Below are positions 18,480 through 29,129 of a DNA stretch of 64,000 nucleotides, piece after piece. Position 1 is the first letter of the stretch; every line of letters starts with the position of its first letter. The DNA is from Bifidobacterium miconisargentati. GTDB taxonomy: Bacteria; Actinomycetota; Actinomycetes; Actinomycetales; Bifidobacteriaceae. Below the pieces are notes generated by a model. It was given only the letters and a program-made list of their open reading frames with translations. It was not told the origin of the DNA and ran no database searches. The stretch covers positions 62,001 through 126,000 of the forward strand of contig NZ_JAHBBJ010000001.1 of NCBI RefSeq assembly GCF_019331675.1, written 5' to 3'. The position numbers and the translations under genes are program-made.

Positions 18480-19961
18480 TTACTTGTGGTACAGGCTCAC
18501 GCGCTCGTACTTGGGTTCGCAGCACACGTTGATGCCGAGCTTGCGGTACAGGGCCTCGTCCGTGGAGGAGATGATCACGGAGAAGAAGGCGTCGGCGCCG
18601 CGCAGCTGTTCGAGACCTGCGATCACGCGGGCGGCCAGCGGGCTGGTTGCGCTGGTGATGGACAGGGCGATGAGCGTCTCGTCGGAATGCAGACGTCGGT
18701 TGGCGCTGTTGAGATGCTCGGTCTTGAGCTTGCAGATGGGTTCGATGGCGGCGTCATCGATCACCGGCAGATCGTCGTCCACGCCGGTGACCTTCTTGAG
18801 CGCGTTCATGAGCAGGGCGCTGGCCGCGCCGAGCAGCACGCCGGTCTTGCCGGTGACGAGACGGCCGTCGGGCAGGACCATCGCGCCCACCGGGGCCCCG
18901 GTCATCTGTTCCTTGGCGAGCGCCGCCGCGCGTGTGGGTGAGAGGTCCTCGTCCACGCCGGCCTTCTTCATGATGGAACGCAGGCGTTCGACCTGTTCCT
19001 CGCCGGTGCCGGTGCGCTTCAGGTTCACGCAGGCGGTGAAGTAGCGGCGCACGATTTCGAGCTTGGCGGCCTCGCGGCAGGCCTCGTCGTCGCTGATCGC
19101 GTAGCCGGCCATGTTCACGCCCATGTCGGTGGGGCTTTGGTAGGGGCTTTCGCCCATGATGCGTTCCATCATGGCCTTGAGCACGGGGAACGCCTCGACG
19201 TCGCGGTTGTAGTTGACGGTGGTCTCGCCGTGCGCCTCGAGGTGGAACGGGTCGATGATGTTGGCGTCGTCGAGATCCACGGTGGCGGCCTCGTAGGCGA
19301 TGTTGACCGGGTGGTTCAGCGGCAGGTTCCAGATCGGGAAGGTCTCGTATTTGGCGTATCCGGCCTGGATGCCGCGGCGGTGCTCGTGGTAGAGCTGGCT
19401 CAGGCAGGTGGCGAGCTTGCCGGAGCCGGGGCCGGGCGCGGTGACCACGACGAGCGGGCGGCTGGTTTCGACGTAGTCGTTCCTGCCGTAGCCGTCCTCG
19501 GAGACGATGCGTTCGATGTCGTGCGGGTAGCCGGCGATCGGGTAATGCAGGTAGCAGGTGACGCCCAGCTGTTCGAGGCGGTGACGGTAGGCGTCGGCGG
19601 CCGGCTGTCCGGCGTACTGGGTGAGCACCACGGACTTCGCGAGGAAGCCGCGGGAGCGGAAGATGTCGATGAGCCGCAGCACGTCCTCGTCGTAGGGGAT
19701 GCCGAGGTCGCCGCGGGTCTTGCCCTGCTGGATGTGGTTGGCGTTGATGGCGATGACGATCTCCACGTCCGCCTTCATGCTTTCGAGCATGCGGAACTTG
19801 ACATCCGGCGCGAAGCCGGGCAATACGCGGGAGGCGTGGTAGTCGTCGAAGAGCTTGCCGCCGAATTCCAGATACAGCTTGCCACCGAATTGGGCGATGC
19901 GCTTCCTGATGTTGTCGGCCTGCAGAGCGATGTACTTATCGTTGTCGAATCCCTGTCGCAT
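18480..19961 (-). CDS. DUF1846 family protein
   Basis: This 493-residue protein matches the DUF1846 family throughout, starting at 'MRQGFDNDKYIALQADNI' and including 'GKLYLEFGGKLFDDYHASRVLPGF' (in part) and 'APGPGSGKLATCLSQLY', a P-loop-like stretch. Structures of relatives show a kinase-like P-loop fold and a hexameric assembly, but no reaction is established. No signal peptide or membrane segment is seen. It is a single gene with no neighbours of related function. Confidence 0.9.
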   Translation of the reverse strand: MRQGFDNDKYIALQADNIRKRIAQFGGKLYLEFGGKLFDDYHASRVLPGFAPDVKFRMLESMKADVEIVIAINANHIQQGKTRGDLGIPYDEDVLRLIDIFRSRGFLAKSVVLTQYAGQPAADAYRHRLEQLGVTCYLHYPIAGYPHDIERIVSEDGYGRNDYVETSRPLVVVTAPGPGSGKLATCLSQLYHEHRRGIQAGYAKYETFPIWNLPLNHPVNIAYEAATVDLDDANIIDPFHLEAHGETTVNYNRDVEAFPVLKAMMERIMGESPYQSPTDMGVNMAGYAISDDEACREAAKLEIVRRYFTACVNLKRTGTGEEQVERLRSIMKKAGVDEDLSPTRAAALAKEQMTGAPVGAMVLPDGRLVTGKTGVLLGAASALLMNALKKVTGVDDDLPVIDDAAIEPICKLKTEHLNSANRRLHSDETLIALSITSATSPLAARVIAGLEQLRGADAFFSVIISSTDEALYRKLGINVCCEPKYERVSLYHK

Positions 19962-20159
19962 GGGTCGGCATCCCTTTCCGAACGTCGTCGTAAAACTAAA
20001 GAATTATACCGGAAAACATGGGCTGCCGCTTGTGGCGGGTTCGCCGGAACATACACTGGATTCTGACAGCGGTACGGGAGTTTTGAGTTAGATGCGTCAG
20101 CTACGTTCGGGTTGGCAAGTCGAAAGAATCCCCCTGAGACGACATAGGGATGTGACCGA

Positions 20160-20723
20160 ATGCGCGGAGAGGCACTCAAACTGACGAAAATGCTCCAGGG
20201 AACGAGGACCCGTTTCGTGATTCCCGTATACCAGCGCAATTATGACTGGAAACGAGAGCAGTGCGAACGTTTGTTCGACGATCTTGAGGATGTGGCGAAA
20301 CGGGAACGCGAGTCGCACTTTTTCGGCAGCATCGTCTCTCAGACGGACGGCGACACAAAAATCATCATTGACGGGCAACAGCGAATCACCACCGTTTATC
20401 TTCTGCTGGCTGCGTTACTGCGACAGATGCGATGCGGAGCGATACCAATTGGCATGAACGACAGGCTCGCAGAGTTCATCGAAGATGAATATCTCATCGA
20501 TCGATATGCACGGGATGACAGTAAACTCAAGCTCAAACTCGTAAAAGGTGATCAGGCCGCTCTTGCAAAAATCATGAATCTCAAGCAAGAGGAGGCCGGC
20601 AAACTGGACGAGGAATCGAACGTCACTGTCAATTATGCCGTTAGGGTTGCTTGCGTGGCACAAAACCGTGCCACTATAACCGATTCAGGCACCAAATCAG
20701 CCTGTCGGGGCATGCACCGATAA
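20160..20723 (+). pseudogene. Truncated DUF262 (GmrS/GmrSD-like) gene
   Basis: The first 160 or so codons match the N-terminus of DUF262 proteins: 'RFVIPVYQRNYDWKREQCERL', 'HFFGSIV' and the conserved 'IIIDGQQRITTVYLLLAAL' (IDGQQR motif). This is the NTP-hydrolysing part of modification-dependent GmrSD restriction enzymes and related defence proteins. Full proteins are 500-700 residues with a C-terminal DUF1524 HNH nuclease. Here the frame leaves the family near residue 165 and stops at 187, with no nuclease following. It is probably an inactive relic of a phage-defence gene. Confidence 0.75.
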
Positions 20724-20950
20724 GCTGAAAACCGCATGATTCCGCCATTTTCTCCTAATCAAACGATTCCACCCAAAATAAAGGCTTGCCCCTGTAGCCT
20801 AAATTCATGCAATTCACAGCCACAGTGGCACGTAGGACCATACACGACGTATGTCAGCCAAACAACGCCTACATGTCAAAGCACAAAACCACTGAGGCCA
20901 TTCTCATGTTTCCCGCATCAGGGTCTGTCATGGCACGCCCGCACGACATG
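20724..20950. other. Intergenic relic DNA after the truncated DUF262 gene
   Basis: No gene or RNA is recognised. It is lower in G+C than its surroundings and starts next to a small hairpin (GGCACAAAACCGTGCC, 20658-20673). It is probably decayed DNA from whatever event removed the DUF262 C-terminus. Confidence 0.4.
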
Positions 20951-20951
20951 C

Positions 20952-20992
20952 AAAAAGGGGAAGTCACACAACACATGTGACTTCCCCTTTTT
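20952..20992. terminator. Strong bidirectional terminator
   Basis: AAAAAGGGGAAGTCACA and TGTGACTTCCCCTTTTT form a perfect 17-bp stem with T runs on both strands. On the minus strand it is the likely end of the guaA transcript. Confidence 0.88.
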
Positions 20993-21008
20993 GCTCACGT
21001 TCCATCGT

Positions 21009-21143
21009 TCGATTACTCAGTGAAATTCGGCGATGTGTGCGGAGACCGCCGTCTGAAGGCGAAGGCGTACGAAGGCACGTCGAGCCTGAGGAAAGGCGGT
21101 ATACGCTCCATCGCCGGATTCCACTCCGGAGTAATCGAATGAT
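21009..21143. repeat. Long imperfect inverted repeat, element A
   Basis: The left arm (from TTCGATTACTC through GGCGATG to ACCGCC) pairs imperfectly with the right arm (GGCGGT through CATCGCC to GAGTAATCGAA). Arms are about 45 bases. The loop contains a small GCGTACGAAGGCACGTC hairpin that recurs in element B. Confidence 0.7.
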
Positions 21144-21236
21144 GCGTGCGTCCTCTAGGCGCACCGAGGGAAGGCGTACGAAGGTACGTCGACCGAGGAG
21201 CAACGACGAGGACGCTCCATCATTCGATTACTCCCA
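21130..21236. repeat. Long inverted repeat, element B, overlapping the guaA stop codon
   Basis: GGAGTAATCGAATGATG...CGTCCTC on the left is mirrored by GAGGACG...CATCATTCGATTACTCC on the right. The right arm runs into the guaA stop codon (21228-21230). It shares an arm with element A, giving a three-arm mosaic, and its loop carries a second copy of the GCGTACGAAGGTACGTCG hairpin. Confidence 0.75.
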
Positions 21237-22790
21237 TTCGATGGTTGCCGGGGGCTTGGAAGTGCAATCCAGCACCACGCGGTTGATCTGTCGGCATTCG
21301 TTGGTGATGCGCGTGGAGATGGTGGCGAGCACGTCGTAGGGGACGCGAGCCCAGTCGGCGGTCATGGCGTCCTCGGAGGAGACGGGGCGCAGGACGATCG
21401 GCGAACCGTAGGTGCGCTCGTCGCCCTGGACGCCGACCGAGTGGACGTCGGCGAGGAGCACGACGGGGCACTGCCAGATGTCGCGGTCGAGGCCGGCCTT
21501 GGAAAGCTCCTCACGGGCGATGGCGTCGGCCTCGCGCAGCAGGTCGAGGCGTTCCTTGGTGATCTCGCCGATGATGCGGATGCCCAGGCCCGGACCGGGG
21601 AACGGCTGGCGCCAGACGATCTCGTCGGGCAGGCCGAGCTCGGTGCCGATGGCGCGCACCTCGTCCTTGAACAGGGTGCGCAGCGGCTCGATGAGCTGGA
21701 ACTTGATGTCCTTGGGCAGGCCGCCCACGTTGTGGTGGGACTTGATGTTGGCCGCACCGTCGCCGCCGCCGGACTCGACGACGTCCGGGTAGAGGGTGCC
21801 CTGCACGAGGAACTTGACTTCCTTGCCGCGGGCGCCGGCCTCTTCGAGCACCTGCTGCTGGGCCTTCTCGAAGGTGCGGATGAACTTCTCGCCGATGATC
21901 TTGCGCTTGCGCTCCGGCTCGGAGACGCCCTTCAGGGCGGTCAGGAAGTCGTCGGCCGCGTCCACGGTGATGAGCTTGATACCGGTGGCGGCCACGAAGT
22001 CGTGCTTGACCTGCTCGACCTCGCCCTTGCGCAGCAGGCCGTGGTCCACGAACACGCAGGTGAGCTGGTCGCCGATGGCCTTGTGCACGAGGGCGGCGGC
22101 CACGGCGGAGTCCACGCCGCCGGACAGGCCGCAGATCACCTCGGCGTCGCCGACCTTCTCGCGGATCTTCTTGACCTCGGTCTCGATGATGTTCGAGGCG
22201 TTCCAGTCGTTGGGCAGAGCGGCGCAACGGTGCAGGAAGTTCTCGATGAGCTGCTGGCCGAGCGGGGAGTGCTTGACCTCGGGGTGCCACTGCACGCCGT
22301 AGAGCTTGCGGGATTCGTCCGCCATGGCGGCCACCGGGGCGCCTTCGGTGTGGGCGAGCACCTCGAAGCCGGCCGGAGCCTGCTCGACGGCCACGCCGTG
22401 GCTCATCCACGTGGTCTGCTCGGCCGGGGATCCGGCGAGGATGCCCTCGGCCTCGTCCACCACCGCGGAGGTCTTTCCGTATTCGCCCAGGGCGGCCTTG
22501 TCCACCTTGCCGCCGAGTTCGTAGGCCATGACCTGGAAGCCGTAGCAGATGCCGAGCACCGGGACGCCGGCCTCGAACACCTTAGTATCTATGGAGGGCG
22601 CGCCGGGCTCGAACACGGAGGCCGGGCCGCCGGAAAGGATGATCGCCTTCGGATCCTTGGCCAGGATCTCGTCGATCGGCATGGAGTGCGGCACCAACTC
22701 CGAGTACACGCCGGCCTCACGCACGCGGCGGGCGATGAGCTGGGCATACTGGGCGCCGAAGTCGACGACGAGCACAGGACCGTTTGCCAT
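21228..22790 (-). CDS. guaA: GMP synthase (glutamine-hydrolysing)
   Basis: This 520-residue cytoplasmic enzyme converts XMP to GMP using ATP and glutamine. The class I glutaminase domain has nucleophile Cys near residue 82 in '[16 protein letters not shown]' and His/Glu in '[10 protein letters not shown]'. The ATP-pyrophosphatase P-loop is '[14 protein letters not shown]' near 227. The C-terminal dimerisation domain ends '...TIEWE'. The frame is open to 22838, but the ATG at 22790 ([12 protein letters not shown]) gives the family N-terminus. It is divergent from xfp. Its 3' end is overlapped by an inverted repeat. Confidence 0.97.
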   Translation of the reverse strand: MANGPVLVVDFGAQYAQLIARRVREAGVYSELVPHSMPIDEILAKDPKAIILSGGPASVFEPGAPSIDTKVFEAGVPVLGICYGFQVMAYELGGKVDKAALGEYGKTSAVVDEAEGILAGSPAEQTTWMSHGVAVEQAPAGFEVLAHTEGAPVAAMADESRKLYGVQWHPEVKHSPLGQQLIENFLHRCAALPNDWNASNIIETEVKKIREKVGDAEVICGLSGGVDSAVAAALVHKAIGDQLTCVFVDHGLLRKGEVEQVKHDFVAATGIKLITVDAADDFLTALKGVSEPERKRKIIGEKFIRTFEKAQQQVLEEAGARGKEVKFLVQGTLYPDVVESGGGDGAANIKSHHNVGGLPKDIKFQLIEPLRTLFKDEVRAIGTELGLPDEIVWRQPFPGPGLGIRIIGEITKERLDLLREADAIAREELSKAGLDRDIWQCPVVLLADVHSVGVQGDERTYGSPIVLRPVSSEDAMTADWARVPYDVLATISTRITNECRQINRVVLDCTSKPPATIEWE

Positions 22791-23235
22791 TGATATTCCC
22801 CTAACGTTCATTGGGATTTTACGTGGGTTGCAACACACCGATTATCACCGGTCAAGCAGACAAGACCGACACGCGCGGGGCATGTTCGGAATACGCACAA
22901 ACTACAGGCGCGTAAGCAACAACACGCCGGTATTAACTTCGTTAAATCGAACGCGACACTCCCGGAGTCAATCCTGTTTTGGCGCTATTTTCCGCCATTT
23001 TCAGGTTCCTCGCAGGAAAAATCGATTGTGACAATCAAACCGGCAAACCGCACAAATAGTGCTATTTCCATAACATTTTCGAACACACCCGCAAGAAATC
23101 GTTCAAAAGTCGTGTTGTCCTCGTACCATGACGAGTGATTGGGAACGGAAAGCCTTGATACCGCAAGGAATCAGGGCCCGTGACCGAACAGAAATAATCA
23201 ATCGCACGGATACGTGCAGGAGTACAGGAGTACAC
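22791..23235. promoter_or_regulatory. Divergent control region guaA / xfp
   Basis: This is 445 bases without a gene, relatively A+T-rich. It includes the palindrome AAATAGTGCTATTT (23054-23067), a candidate operator, and TTCAAA-N16-TACCAT (ending at about 23130) as a candidate xfp promoter. No riboswitch was recognised for guaA. Confidence 0.4.
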
Positions 23236-25713
23236 ATGACGAGTCCTGTTATTGGCACCCCTTGGAAGAAGCTCAACGCTCCGGTTTCCGAGGAAGCCCT
23301 CGAAGGCGTTGACAAGTACTGGCGCGCCGCCAACTACCTTTCCATCGGCCAGATTTATCTGCGCAGCAACCCGCTGATGAAGGAGCCCTTCACCCGCGAA
23401 GATGTGAAGCACCGCCTGGTGGGTCACTGGGGAACCACCCCGGGCCTGAACTTCCTCATCGGCCACATCAACCGCTTCATCGCCGACCACGGCCAGAACA
23501 CCGTGATCATCATGGGCCCGGGCCACGGCGGCCCGGCCGGTACCTCCCAGTCCTACCTGGACGGCACCTACACCGAGACCTTCCCGAAGATCACCAAGGA
23601 CGAGGCTGGTCTGCAGAAGTTCTTCCGTCAGTTCTCCTACCCGGGCGGCATCCCGTCCCACTTCGCTCCGGAGACCCCGGGCTCCATCCACGAGGGTGGC
23701 GAGCTGGGTTACGCCCTGTCCCACGCCTACGGCGCCATCATGGACAACCCGTCCCTGTTCGTGCCGGCCATCGTCGGTGATGGCGAGGCCGAGACCGGCC
23801 CGCTGGCCACCGGTTGGCAGTCCAACAAGCTCGTGAACCCGCGCACCGATGGTATCGTGCTGCCGATCCTGCACCTCAACGGCTACAAGATCGCCAACCC
23901 GACCATCCTGTCCCGCATCTCCGACGAAGAGCTGCACGAGTTCTTCCACGGCATGGGCTACGAGCCGTACGAGTTCGTCGCCGGCTTCGACGATGAGGAC
24001 CACATGTCCATCCACCGTCGCTTCGCCGAGCTGTGGGAGACCATCTGGGACGAGATCTGCGACATCAAGGCCACCGCTCAGACGGACAACGTCCACCGTC
24101 CGTTCTACCCGATGCTGATCTTCCGCACCCCGAAGGGCTGGACCTGCCCGAAGTACATCGACGGCAAGAAGACCGAGGGCTCCTGGCGTTCTCACCAGGT
24201 GCCGCTGGCTTCCGCCCGCGATACCGAGGCCCACTTCGAGGTCCTGAAGAACTGGCTGGAGTCCTACAAGCCGGAGGAGCTGTTCGACGAGAACGGCGCC
24301 GTCAAGGCCGACGTCACCGCCTTCATGCCGACCGGTGAGCTGCGTATCGGTGCCAACCCGAACGCCAACGGTGGTCTGATCCGCGACGACCTGAAGCTGC
24401 CGAACCTCGAGGACTACGCCGTCAAGGAAGTCGAGAAGTACGGCCACGGCTGGGGCCAGCTCGAGGCCACCCGTCGTCTCGGTGTCTACACCCGCGACAT
24501 CATCAAGAACAACATGCACGACTTCCGCATCTTCGGACCGGATGAGACCGCTTCCAACCGTCTGCAGGCTTCCTACGAGGTCACCAACAAGCAGTGGGAT
24601 GCCGGCTACATCTCCGACGAGGTCGACGAGCACATGCACGTCTCCGGCCAGGTCGTTGAGCAGCTGTCCGAGCACCAGATGGAAGGCTTCCTCGAGGGCT
24701 ACCTGCTGACCGGTCGTCACGGCATCTGGAGCTCCTACGAGTCCTTCGTCCACGTGATCGACTCCATGCTGAACCAGCACGCCAAGTGGCTTGAGGCTAC
24801 CGTCCGCGAGATTCCGTGGCGCAAGCCGATCGCCTCCATGAACCTGCTGGTCTCCTCCCACGTCTGGCGTCAGGACCACAACGGCTTCTCCCACCAGGAT
24901 CCGGGTGTCACCTCCCTGCTGCTGAACAAGTGCTTCCACAACGATCACGTCATCGGCATCTACTTCGCCACCGATGCGAACATGCTGCTGGCCATCGCCG
25001 AGAAGTGCTACAAGTCCACCAACAAGATCAACGCCATCATCGCCGGCAAGCAGCCGGCCGCCACCTGGCTGTCCCTGGACGAGGCTCGCGCCGAGCTCGA
25101 GAAGGGTGCCGCCGCTTGGGATTGGGCCTCCACCGCGAAGTCCAACGATGAGGCCGAGATCGTGCTTGCCGCCGCCGGCGATGTCCCGACCCAGGAGATC
25201 ATGGCCGCTTCCGACAAGCTGAAGGCCATGGGCATCAAGTTCAAGGTCGTCAACGTGGTTGACCTGCTCGCTCTGCAGTCCGCCAAGGAGAACGACGAGG
25301 CCCTGTCCGACGAGGAGTTCGCCGACATCTTCACCGCCGACAAGCCGGTGCTGTTCGCGTACCACTCCTACGCTCACGACGTGCGCGGCCTGATCTACGA
25401 TCGCCCGAACCACGACAACTTCAACGTCCACGGCTACGAGGAGGAGGGCTCCACCACCACCCCGTACGACATGGTTCGCGTGAACGAGATCGATCGTTAC
25501 GAGCTGACCGCCGAGGCCCTGCGCATGATCGACGCCGACAAGTACGCCGACAAGATCAACGAGCTCGAGGCCTTCCGCCAGGAAGCCTTCCAGTTCGCCG
25601 TCAACAACGGCTACGATCACCCGGACTACACCGACTGGGTGTACTCCGGTCTGAACACCGCTGAGAAGGGTGCCGTCACCGCCACCGCCGCCACCGCTGG
25701 CGACAACGAGTGA
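23236..25713 (+). CDS. xfp: Xylulose-5-phosphate/fructose-6-phosphate phosphoketolase
   Basis: This is the key enzyme of the bifid shunt. It splits fructose-6-P to erythrose-4-P and acetyl-P, and xylulose-5-P to glyceraldehyde-3-P and acetyl-P, using thiamine diphosphate. The start ATG at 23236 follows CAGGAGTACAC and gives 825 residues, the standard bifidobacterial length. The phosphoketolase signatures '[15 protein letters not shown]' and '[18 protein letters not shown]' (near 181) are intact. Codon use is extremely biased, as expected for one of the most abundant proteins. Its product acetyl-P is used by ackA and pta encoded just downstream on the same strand. Confidence 0.99.
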   Translation: MTSPVIGTPWKKLNAPVSEEALEGVDKYWRAANYLSIGQIYLRSNPLMKEPFTREDVKHRLVGHWGTTPGLNFLIGHINRFIADHGQNTVIIMGPGHGGPAGTSQSYLDGTYTETFPKITKDEAGLQKFFRQFSYPGGIPSHFAPETPGSIHEGGELGYALSHAYGAIMDNPSLFVPAIVGDGEAETGPLATGWQSNKLVNPRTDGIVLPILHLNGYKIANPTILSRISDEELHEFFHGMGYEPYEFVAGFDDEDHMSIHRRFAELWETIWDEICDIKATAQTDNVHRPFYPMLIFRTPKGWTCPKYIDGKKTEGSWRSHQVPLASARDTEAHFEVLKNWLESYKPEELFDENGAVKADVTAFMPTGELRIGANPNANGGLIRDDLKLPNLEDYAVKEVEKYGHGWGQLEATRRLGVYTRDIIKNNMHDFRIFGPDETASNRLQASYEVTNKQWDAGYISDEVDEHMHVSGQVVEQLSEHQMEGFLEGYLLTGRHGIWSSYESFVHVIDSMLNQHAKWLEATVREIPWRKPIASMNLLVSSHVWRQDHNGFSHQDPGVTSLLLNKCFHNDHVIGIYFATDANMLLAIAEKCYKSTNKINAIIAGKQPAATWLSLDEARAELEKGAAAWDWASTAKSNDEAEIVLAAAGDVPTQEIMAASDKLKAMGIKFKVVNVVDLLALQSAKENDEALSDEEFADIFTADKPVLFAYHSYAHDVRGLIYDRPNHDNFNVHGYEEEGSTTTPYDMVRVNEIDRYELTAEALRMIDADKYADKINELEAFRQEAFQFAVNNGYDHPDYTDWVYSGLNTAEKGAVTATAATAGDNE

Positions 25714-25748
25714 TTTAGCCACTCCACGGTTTAGCCTAACGGCTTAGG

Positions 25749-25779
25749 AAAGGGCTCGGGATTCGTCCCGAGCCCTTTT
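25749..25779 (+). terminator. Terminator of xfp
   Basis: AAAGGGCTCGGG and CCCGAGCCCTTT form a 12-bp stem followed by TTCG. It lies 35 bases after the xfp stop. Confidence 0.85.
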
Positions 25780-25950
25780 CGTATACGTACGGGCGCTTCC
25801 CCATGGCCGCCGCTCTCCCCTGTCTCCGCCATCACGGCCCTGACGTTCCATCAGCAAACGCCCCGGTGTCTTGGACGTGATCGATAACAAGGGCAAGTAC
25901 AATGATGTGTGGTCCCAATCATTGTTGATCATCAAAGGAGACAGACCAAA

Positions 25951-27621
25951 GTGACCGTTACCCGCGTATACATCGCAAGTCCCGAAGGCGCCAATGGCCG
26001 CAACGTCGTGGCCTACGGCGTGCTCAACGCACTGACCTCGAAGTACAAGACCATCGTGTTCCGTCCGGCCGTGTCCAACCACGACGACTTCACGCCCGTC
26101 CTGCTGTCCGCCTCGAACTCGGGCCTCGGCGTGGCCCTGTCCACCGGCCTCGACGTGCACAAGGTGCGTCAGGACAAGGACACCGCGCGCGGCGACATCA
26201 TCGGCGCGTTCAACGACGCGATGGACGTGGCCCGAGCGGACGCCGCACTGATCGTGGGCACCGACAAGTCCCACGTGAACGATCCGACCAGCTACGAGTT
26301 CAACGCCAACGTGGCCGCCGATCTGCAGGCCGGTGTGTTCCTGGCCGTCTGCACCATCGACCGTTGGCCGCATGAGCTGGACGAGACCGTCAAGCTGTCC
26401 ATCGAAGGCATGGAAGCGGCCGGCAACAAGGTGCTCGGCATCTTCGTGACCGGCTGCGAGCCGCGTCACGCCGTATCCGTCAAGGAGACGCTGGCCAAGT
26501 ACGGCCTGCCCGTCTGGACGCTGCCGCAGGTGCCCTTCACCGACGAATCCACCAAGGAACTCGCCCTGGAGACCTTCCGCAAGAACGCCCCCACCGAGGA
26601 GGTGCTCGCCGCCCTCAACGTGGACATCGAGGCCCCCATCACCCCGTACGCCTTCCAGTTCGGCCTGCTCGGCAAGGCCAAGAGCAACAAGAAGACCATC
26701 GTGCTGCCCGAGGGCGAGGAGGACCGCATCATCAAGGCGGCCGACTACCTGCTCGAGCGCGAAATCGTGAACCTCATCATCGTGGGCAACAAGGACGCCA
26801 TCCTGGCCCGCGGCAAGGAGCTCGGCCTCAACTACCTGGAACGCGCCCGCTTCCAGTCCATGGACGACGAGAACATCCTCAAGCCCATGGTGGCCAAGCT
26901 GTGCGAGCTGCGCGCCAAGAAGGGCATGACCGAGGAGCAGGCCCGCAAGCAGCTCGCGGACGCCAGCTACTTCGGCACCATGCTCGTGGTGCTCGGCTAC
27001 GCCGACGGTCTGGTCTCCGGTTCCGTGAACTCCACCGCCAACACCGTACGCCCGGCCCTGCAGGTCATCAAGACAAAGCCCGGCCAGAAGCTGGTCTCCG
27101 GCGCGTTCCTCATGTGCTTCAAGGACCATGTGGCCGTGTTCGCCGACTGCGCCATCAACCTCAACCCGGACGCCGAGCAGCTCTCCGAAATCGCCCTGCA
27201 GTCCGCCGAGACCGCCCGCGCGTTCGGCATCGACCCGAAGGTCGGCATGCTCTCGTACTCCACCCTCGGCTCCGGCAAGGGCCCGGATGTGGACGTGGTC
27301 GAGGAGGCGACGAAGCTCCTCAAGGAGAAGGCCCCGGATCTGCCGGTGGTCGGCTCCATCCAGTTCGACGCCGCCTGGTCCCCCACCGTGGCCGCCACCA
27401 AGGCCAAGGGCAACGACGTGGCCGGACACGTCAACGTGTTCGTTTTCCCGGATCTGTGCGCCGGCAACATCGCCTACAAGGCCGTGCAGCGCTCCTCCGG
27501 CGCCCTCGCCATCGGCCCGGTGCTGCAGGGCCTCAACAAGCCGGTGAACGACCTGTCCCGCGGCGCCCTGGTGCAGGACATCATCAACACGATCGCCCTG
27601 ACCGCCATCGAGGCGCAGTAG
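25951..27621 (+). CDS. pta: Phosphate acetyltransferase
   Basis: This 556-residue enzyme interconverts acetyl-phosphate and acetyl-CoA. GTG at 25951 is the start, with AAAGGAG 10 bases ahead; a longer frame from 25909 has no family match. The N-terminal 240 residues resemble the BioD/P-loop-like domain of long Pta proteins but the loop is degenerate ('SPEGANGRNVVAYG') and no DRTGG domain is evident. The catalytic PTA_PTB domain covers about 246-550, including 'GLVSGSVNSTANTVRPALQV'. A TACAAT -10-like sequence is at 25898-25903. It sits between xfp and ackA but has its own upstream terminator and downstream repeat. Confidence 0.96.
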   Translation: MTVTRVYIASPEGANGRNVVAYGVLNALTSKYKTIVFRPAVSNHDDFTPVLLSASNSGLGVALSTGLDVHKVRQDKDTARGDIIGAFNDAMDVARADAALIVGTDKSHVNDPTSYEFNANVAADLQAGVFLAVCTIDRWPHELDETVKLSIEGMEAAGNKVLGIFVTGCEPRHAVSVKETLAKYGLPVWTLPQVPFTDESTKELALETFRKNAPTEEVLAALNVDIEAPITPYAFQFGLLGKAKSNKKTIVLPEGEEDRIIKAADYLLEREIVNLIIVGNKDAILARGKELGLNYLERARFQSMDDENILKPMVAKLCELRAKKGMTEEQARKQLADASYFGTMLVVLGYADGLVSGSVNSTANTVRPALQVIKTKPGQKLVSGAFLMCFKDHVAVFADCAINLNPDAEQLSEIALQSAETARAFGIDPKVGMLSYSTLGSGKGPDVDVVEEATKLLKEKAPDLPVVGSIQFDAAWSPTVAATKAKGNDVAGHVNVFVFPDLCAGNIAYKAVQRSSGALAIGPVLQGLNKPVNDLSRGALVQDIINTIALTAIEAQ

Positions 27622-27630
27622 ACCGTCCTA

Positions 27631-27750
27631 ACTTGGCTCCCTTCGCTGAGCGGAGCTGTCAGGAAGTGACTTAAGGGGAGTCTCGCATATCATTGCGGCT
27701 CCCCTCAGTCGTCTTACGCCGACAGCTCCCCTCAGCGAAGGGAGCCAAGT
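27631..27750. repeat. Palindromic repeat between pta and ackA
   Basis: 30-base outer arms (27631-27660 and 27721-27750; ACTTGGCTCCCTTCGCTGAG...) are exact inverses except one base. A nested inner repeat (TTAAGGGGAG / CTCCCCTCAG) fills the loop. The same family is at 29186-29314 and decayed at 39574 and 4329. Confidence 0.85.
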
Positions 27751-27873
27751 ACGAGCGGCGTCTCATCGTGACCGCAGCATAAATGTGTTTTGTAGCAAGC
27801 AACGAGTAATCTAATCAACGGTAACCCGCTTCGTTCGGCGGGACTCAACATATCACAATGGAGGATGCCCACA

Positions 27874-29103
27874 ATGGCGAAAACCGTCCTTGTCATCAAT
27901 TCCGGCTCCAGCTCGATCAAGTACCAGCTGGTGGACCTCGAATCCGGCGAAGGCCTCGCTTCCGGCCTAGTGGAGAAGATCGGCGAGCCGATCGACGGCC
28001 ACTACAAGCACGAGTACAACGGCGAGAAGCATGAGCTCGAGGAGCCGATTCACGACCACGAGCAGGGTCTGAAGCGCGTGCTCGGCTTCTTCGAGGAGTA
28101 CGGCCCGAAGCTGTCCGATGCGGGCATCGTGGCCGTCGGCCACCGCGTGGTGCAGGGCGGCTCCCTCTTCCCGAAGCCGGCCCTGGTCAACGACAAGACC
28201 ATCAACGCCGTCAAGGATCTGGCCGTCCTCGCCCCGTTGCACAACGGTCCGGAGGCCAAGGGCGCCGAGGTCATGCGCGCCCTGCTGCCGGACGTGCCGC
28301 AGATCTTCGTCTTCGACTCCTCCTTCTTCTTCCAGCTGCCGAAGGCCGCCAGCACCTACGCGCTGAACAAGGAGATCGCCGAGCAGTACCACATCCGCCG
28401 CTACGGCGCCCACGGCACCTCCCACGAGTTCATCTCCTCCGTGGTGCCGGAAGTCGTCGGCAAGCCGGCCGAGGGCCTCAAGCAGATCGTCCTGCACATC
28501 GGCAACGGCGCTTCCGCCTCCGCCGAGGTCTCCGGCAAGCCGGTCGAGACCTCCATGGGTCTGACCCCGCTTGAGGGTCTGGTCATGGGCGGCCGTACGG
28601 GCGACATCGACCCGGCCGTGGTCTTCCACCTGATCCGCAACGCCCACATGAACGTGGACGAGCTGGATGCCCTGTTCAACAAGCGCTCCGGTATGACCGG
28701 TATGACCGGCTTCGGCGATCTGCGCGAGGTCCACCGCCTGGTGGCCGAGGGCAACGAGGACGCCAAGCTGGCCCTGGATGTCTACGTGCACCGCATCGTG
28801 AGCTACATCGGCAACTACACCTACCAGATGGGCGGCTGCGACGTGATCACCTTCACCGCCGGTGTGGGCGAGAACGACGACATCGTGCGCAAGATGGTGT
28901 GCGATAAGCTCGCTCCGTTCGGTGTCAAGCTGGACGAGGAGAAGAACGCCAAGCGTTCCAAGGAGCCGCGCATCATCTCCACCCCGGACTCCTCCGTGAT
29001 CATCGCCGTGATCCCGACCAACGAGGAGCTGGCCATCGCCCGCAAGTCCGCCGCCATCGCGGAAGCCGGCGAGGACACCTACGGCAACAAGTTCGCCAAG
29101 TGA
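27874..29103 (+). CDS. ackA: Acetate kinase
   Basis: This 409-residue enzyme makes ATP and acetate from acetyl-P, the main ATP-yielding step of the bifid shunt. The start ATG at 27874 has GGAGG 9 bases upstream; an in-frame ATG at 27865 adjoins that GGAGG. Family motifs are complete: 'VINSGSSSIKYQLVD', 'VAVGHRVVQGG', 'YGAHGTSHEF', 'LHIGNGASASA', 'LEGLVMGGRTGDIDP' and 'FTAGVGEND'. It has highly biased codon use like xfp. A perfect terminator follows. Confidence 0.98.
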   Translation: MAKTVLVINSGSSSIKYQLVDLESGEGLASGLVEKIGEPIDGHYKHEYNGEKHELEEPIHDHEQGLKRVLGFFEEYGPKLSDAGIVAVGHRVVQGGSLFPKPALVNDKTINAVKDLAVLAPLHNGPEAKGAEVMRALLPDVPQIFVFDSSFFFQLPKAASTYALNKEIAEQYHIRRYGAHGTSHEFISSVVPEVVGKPAEGLKQIVLHIGNGASASAEVSGKPVETSMGLTPLEGLVMGGRTGDIDPAVVFHLIRNAHMNVDELDALFNKRSGMTGMTGFGDLREVHRLVAEGNEDAKLALDVYVHRIVSYIGNYTYQMGGCDVITFTAGVGENDDIVRKMVCDKLAPFGVKLDEEKNAKRSKEPRIISTPDSSVIIAVIPTNEELAIARKSAAIAEAGEDTYGNKFAK

Positions 29104-29129
29104 ATCTGAATCACTGATTCATTCACGAT

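Noticed and set aside
23062..25722. 886-codon open frame on the minus strand opposite xfp
   Set aside because: It mirrors the strongly biased codon use of xfp, has a repetitive V/G/D-rich composition and matches no protein family.
25744..27429. 561-codon minus-strand frame opposite pta
   Set aside because: Shadow of pta; it also runs through the xfp terminator.
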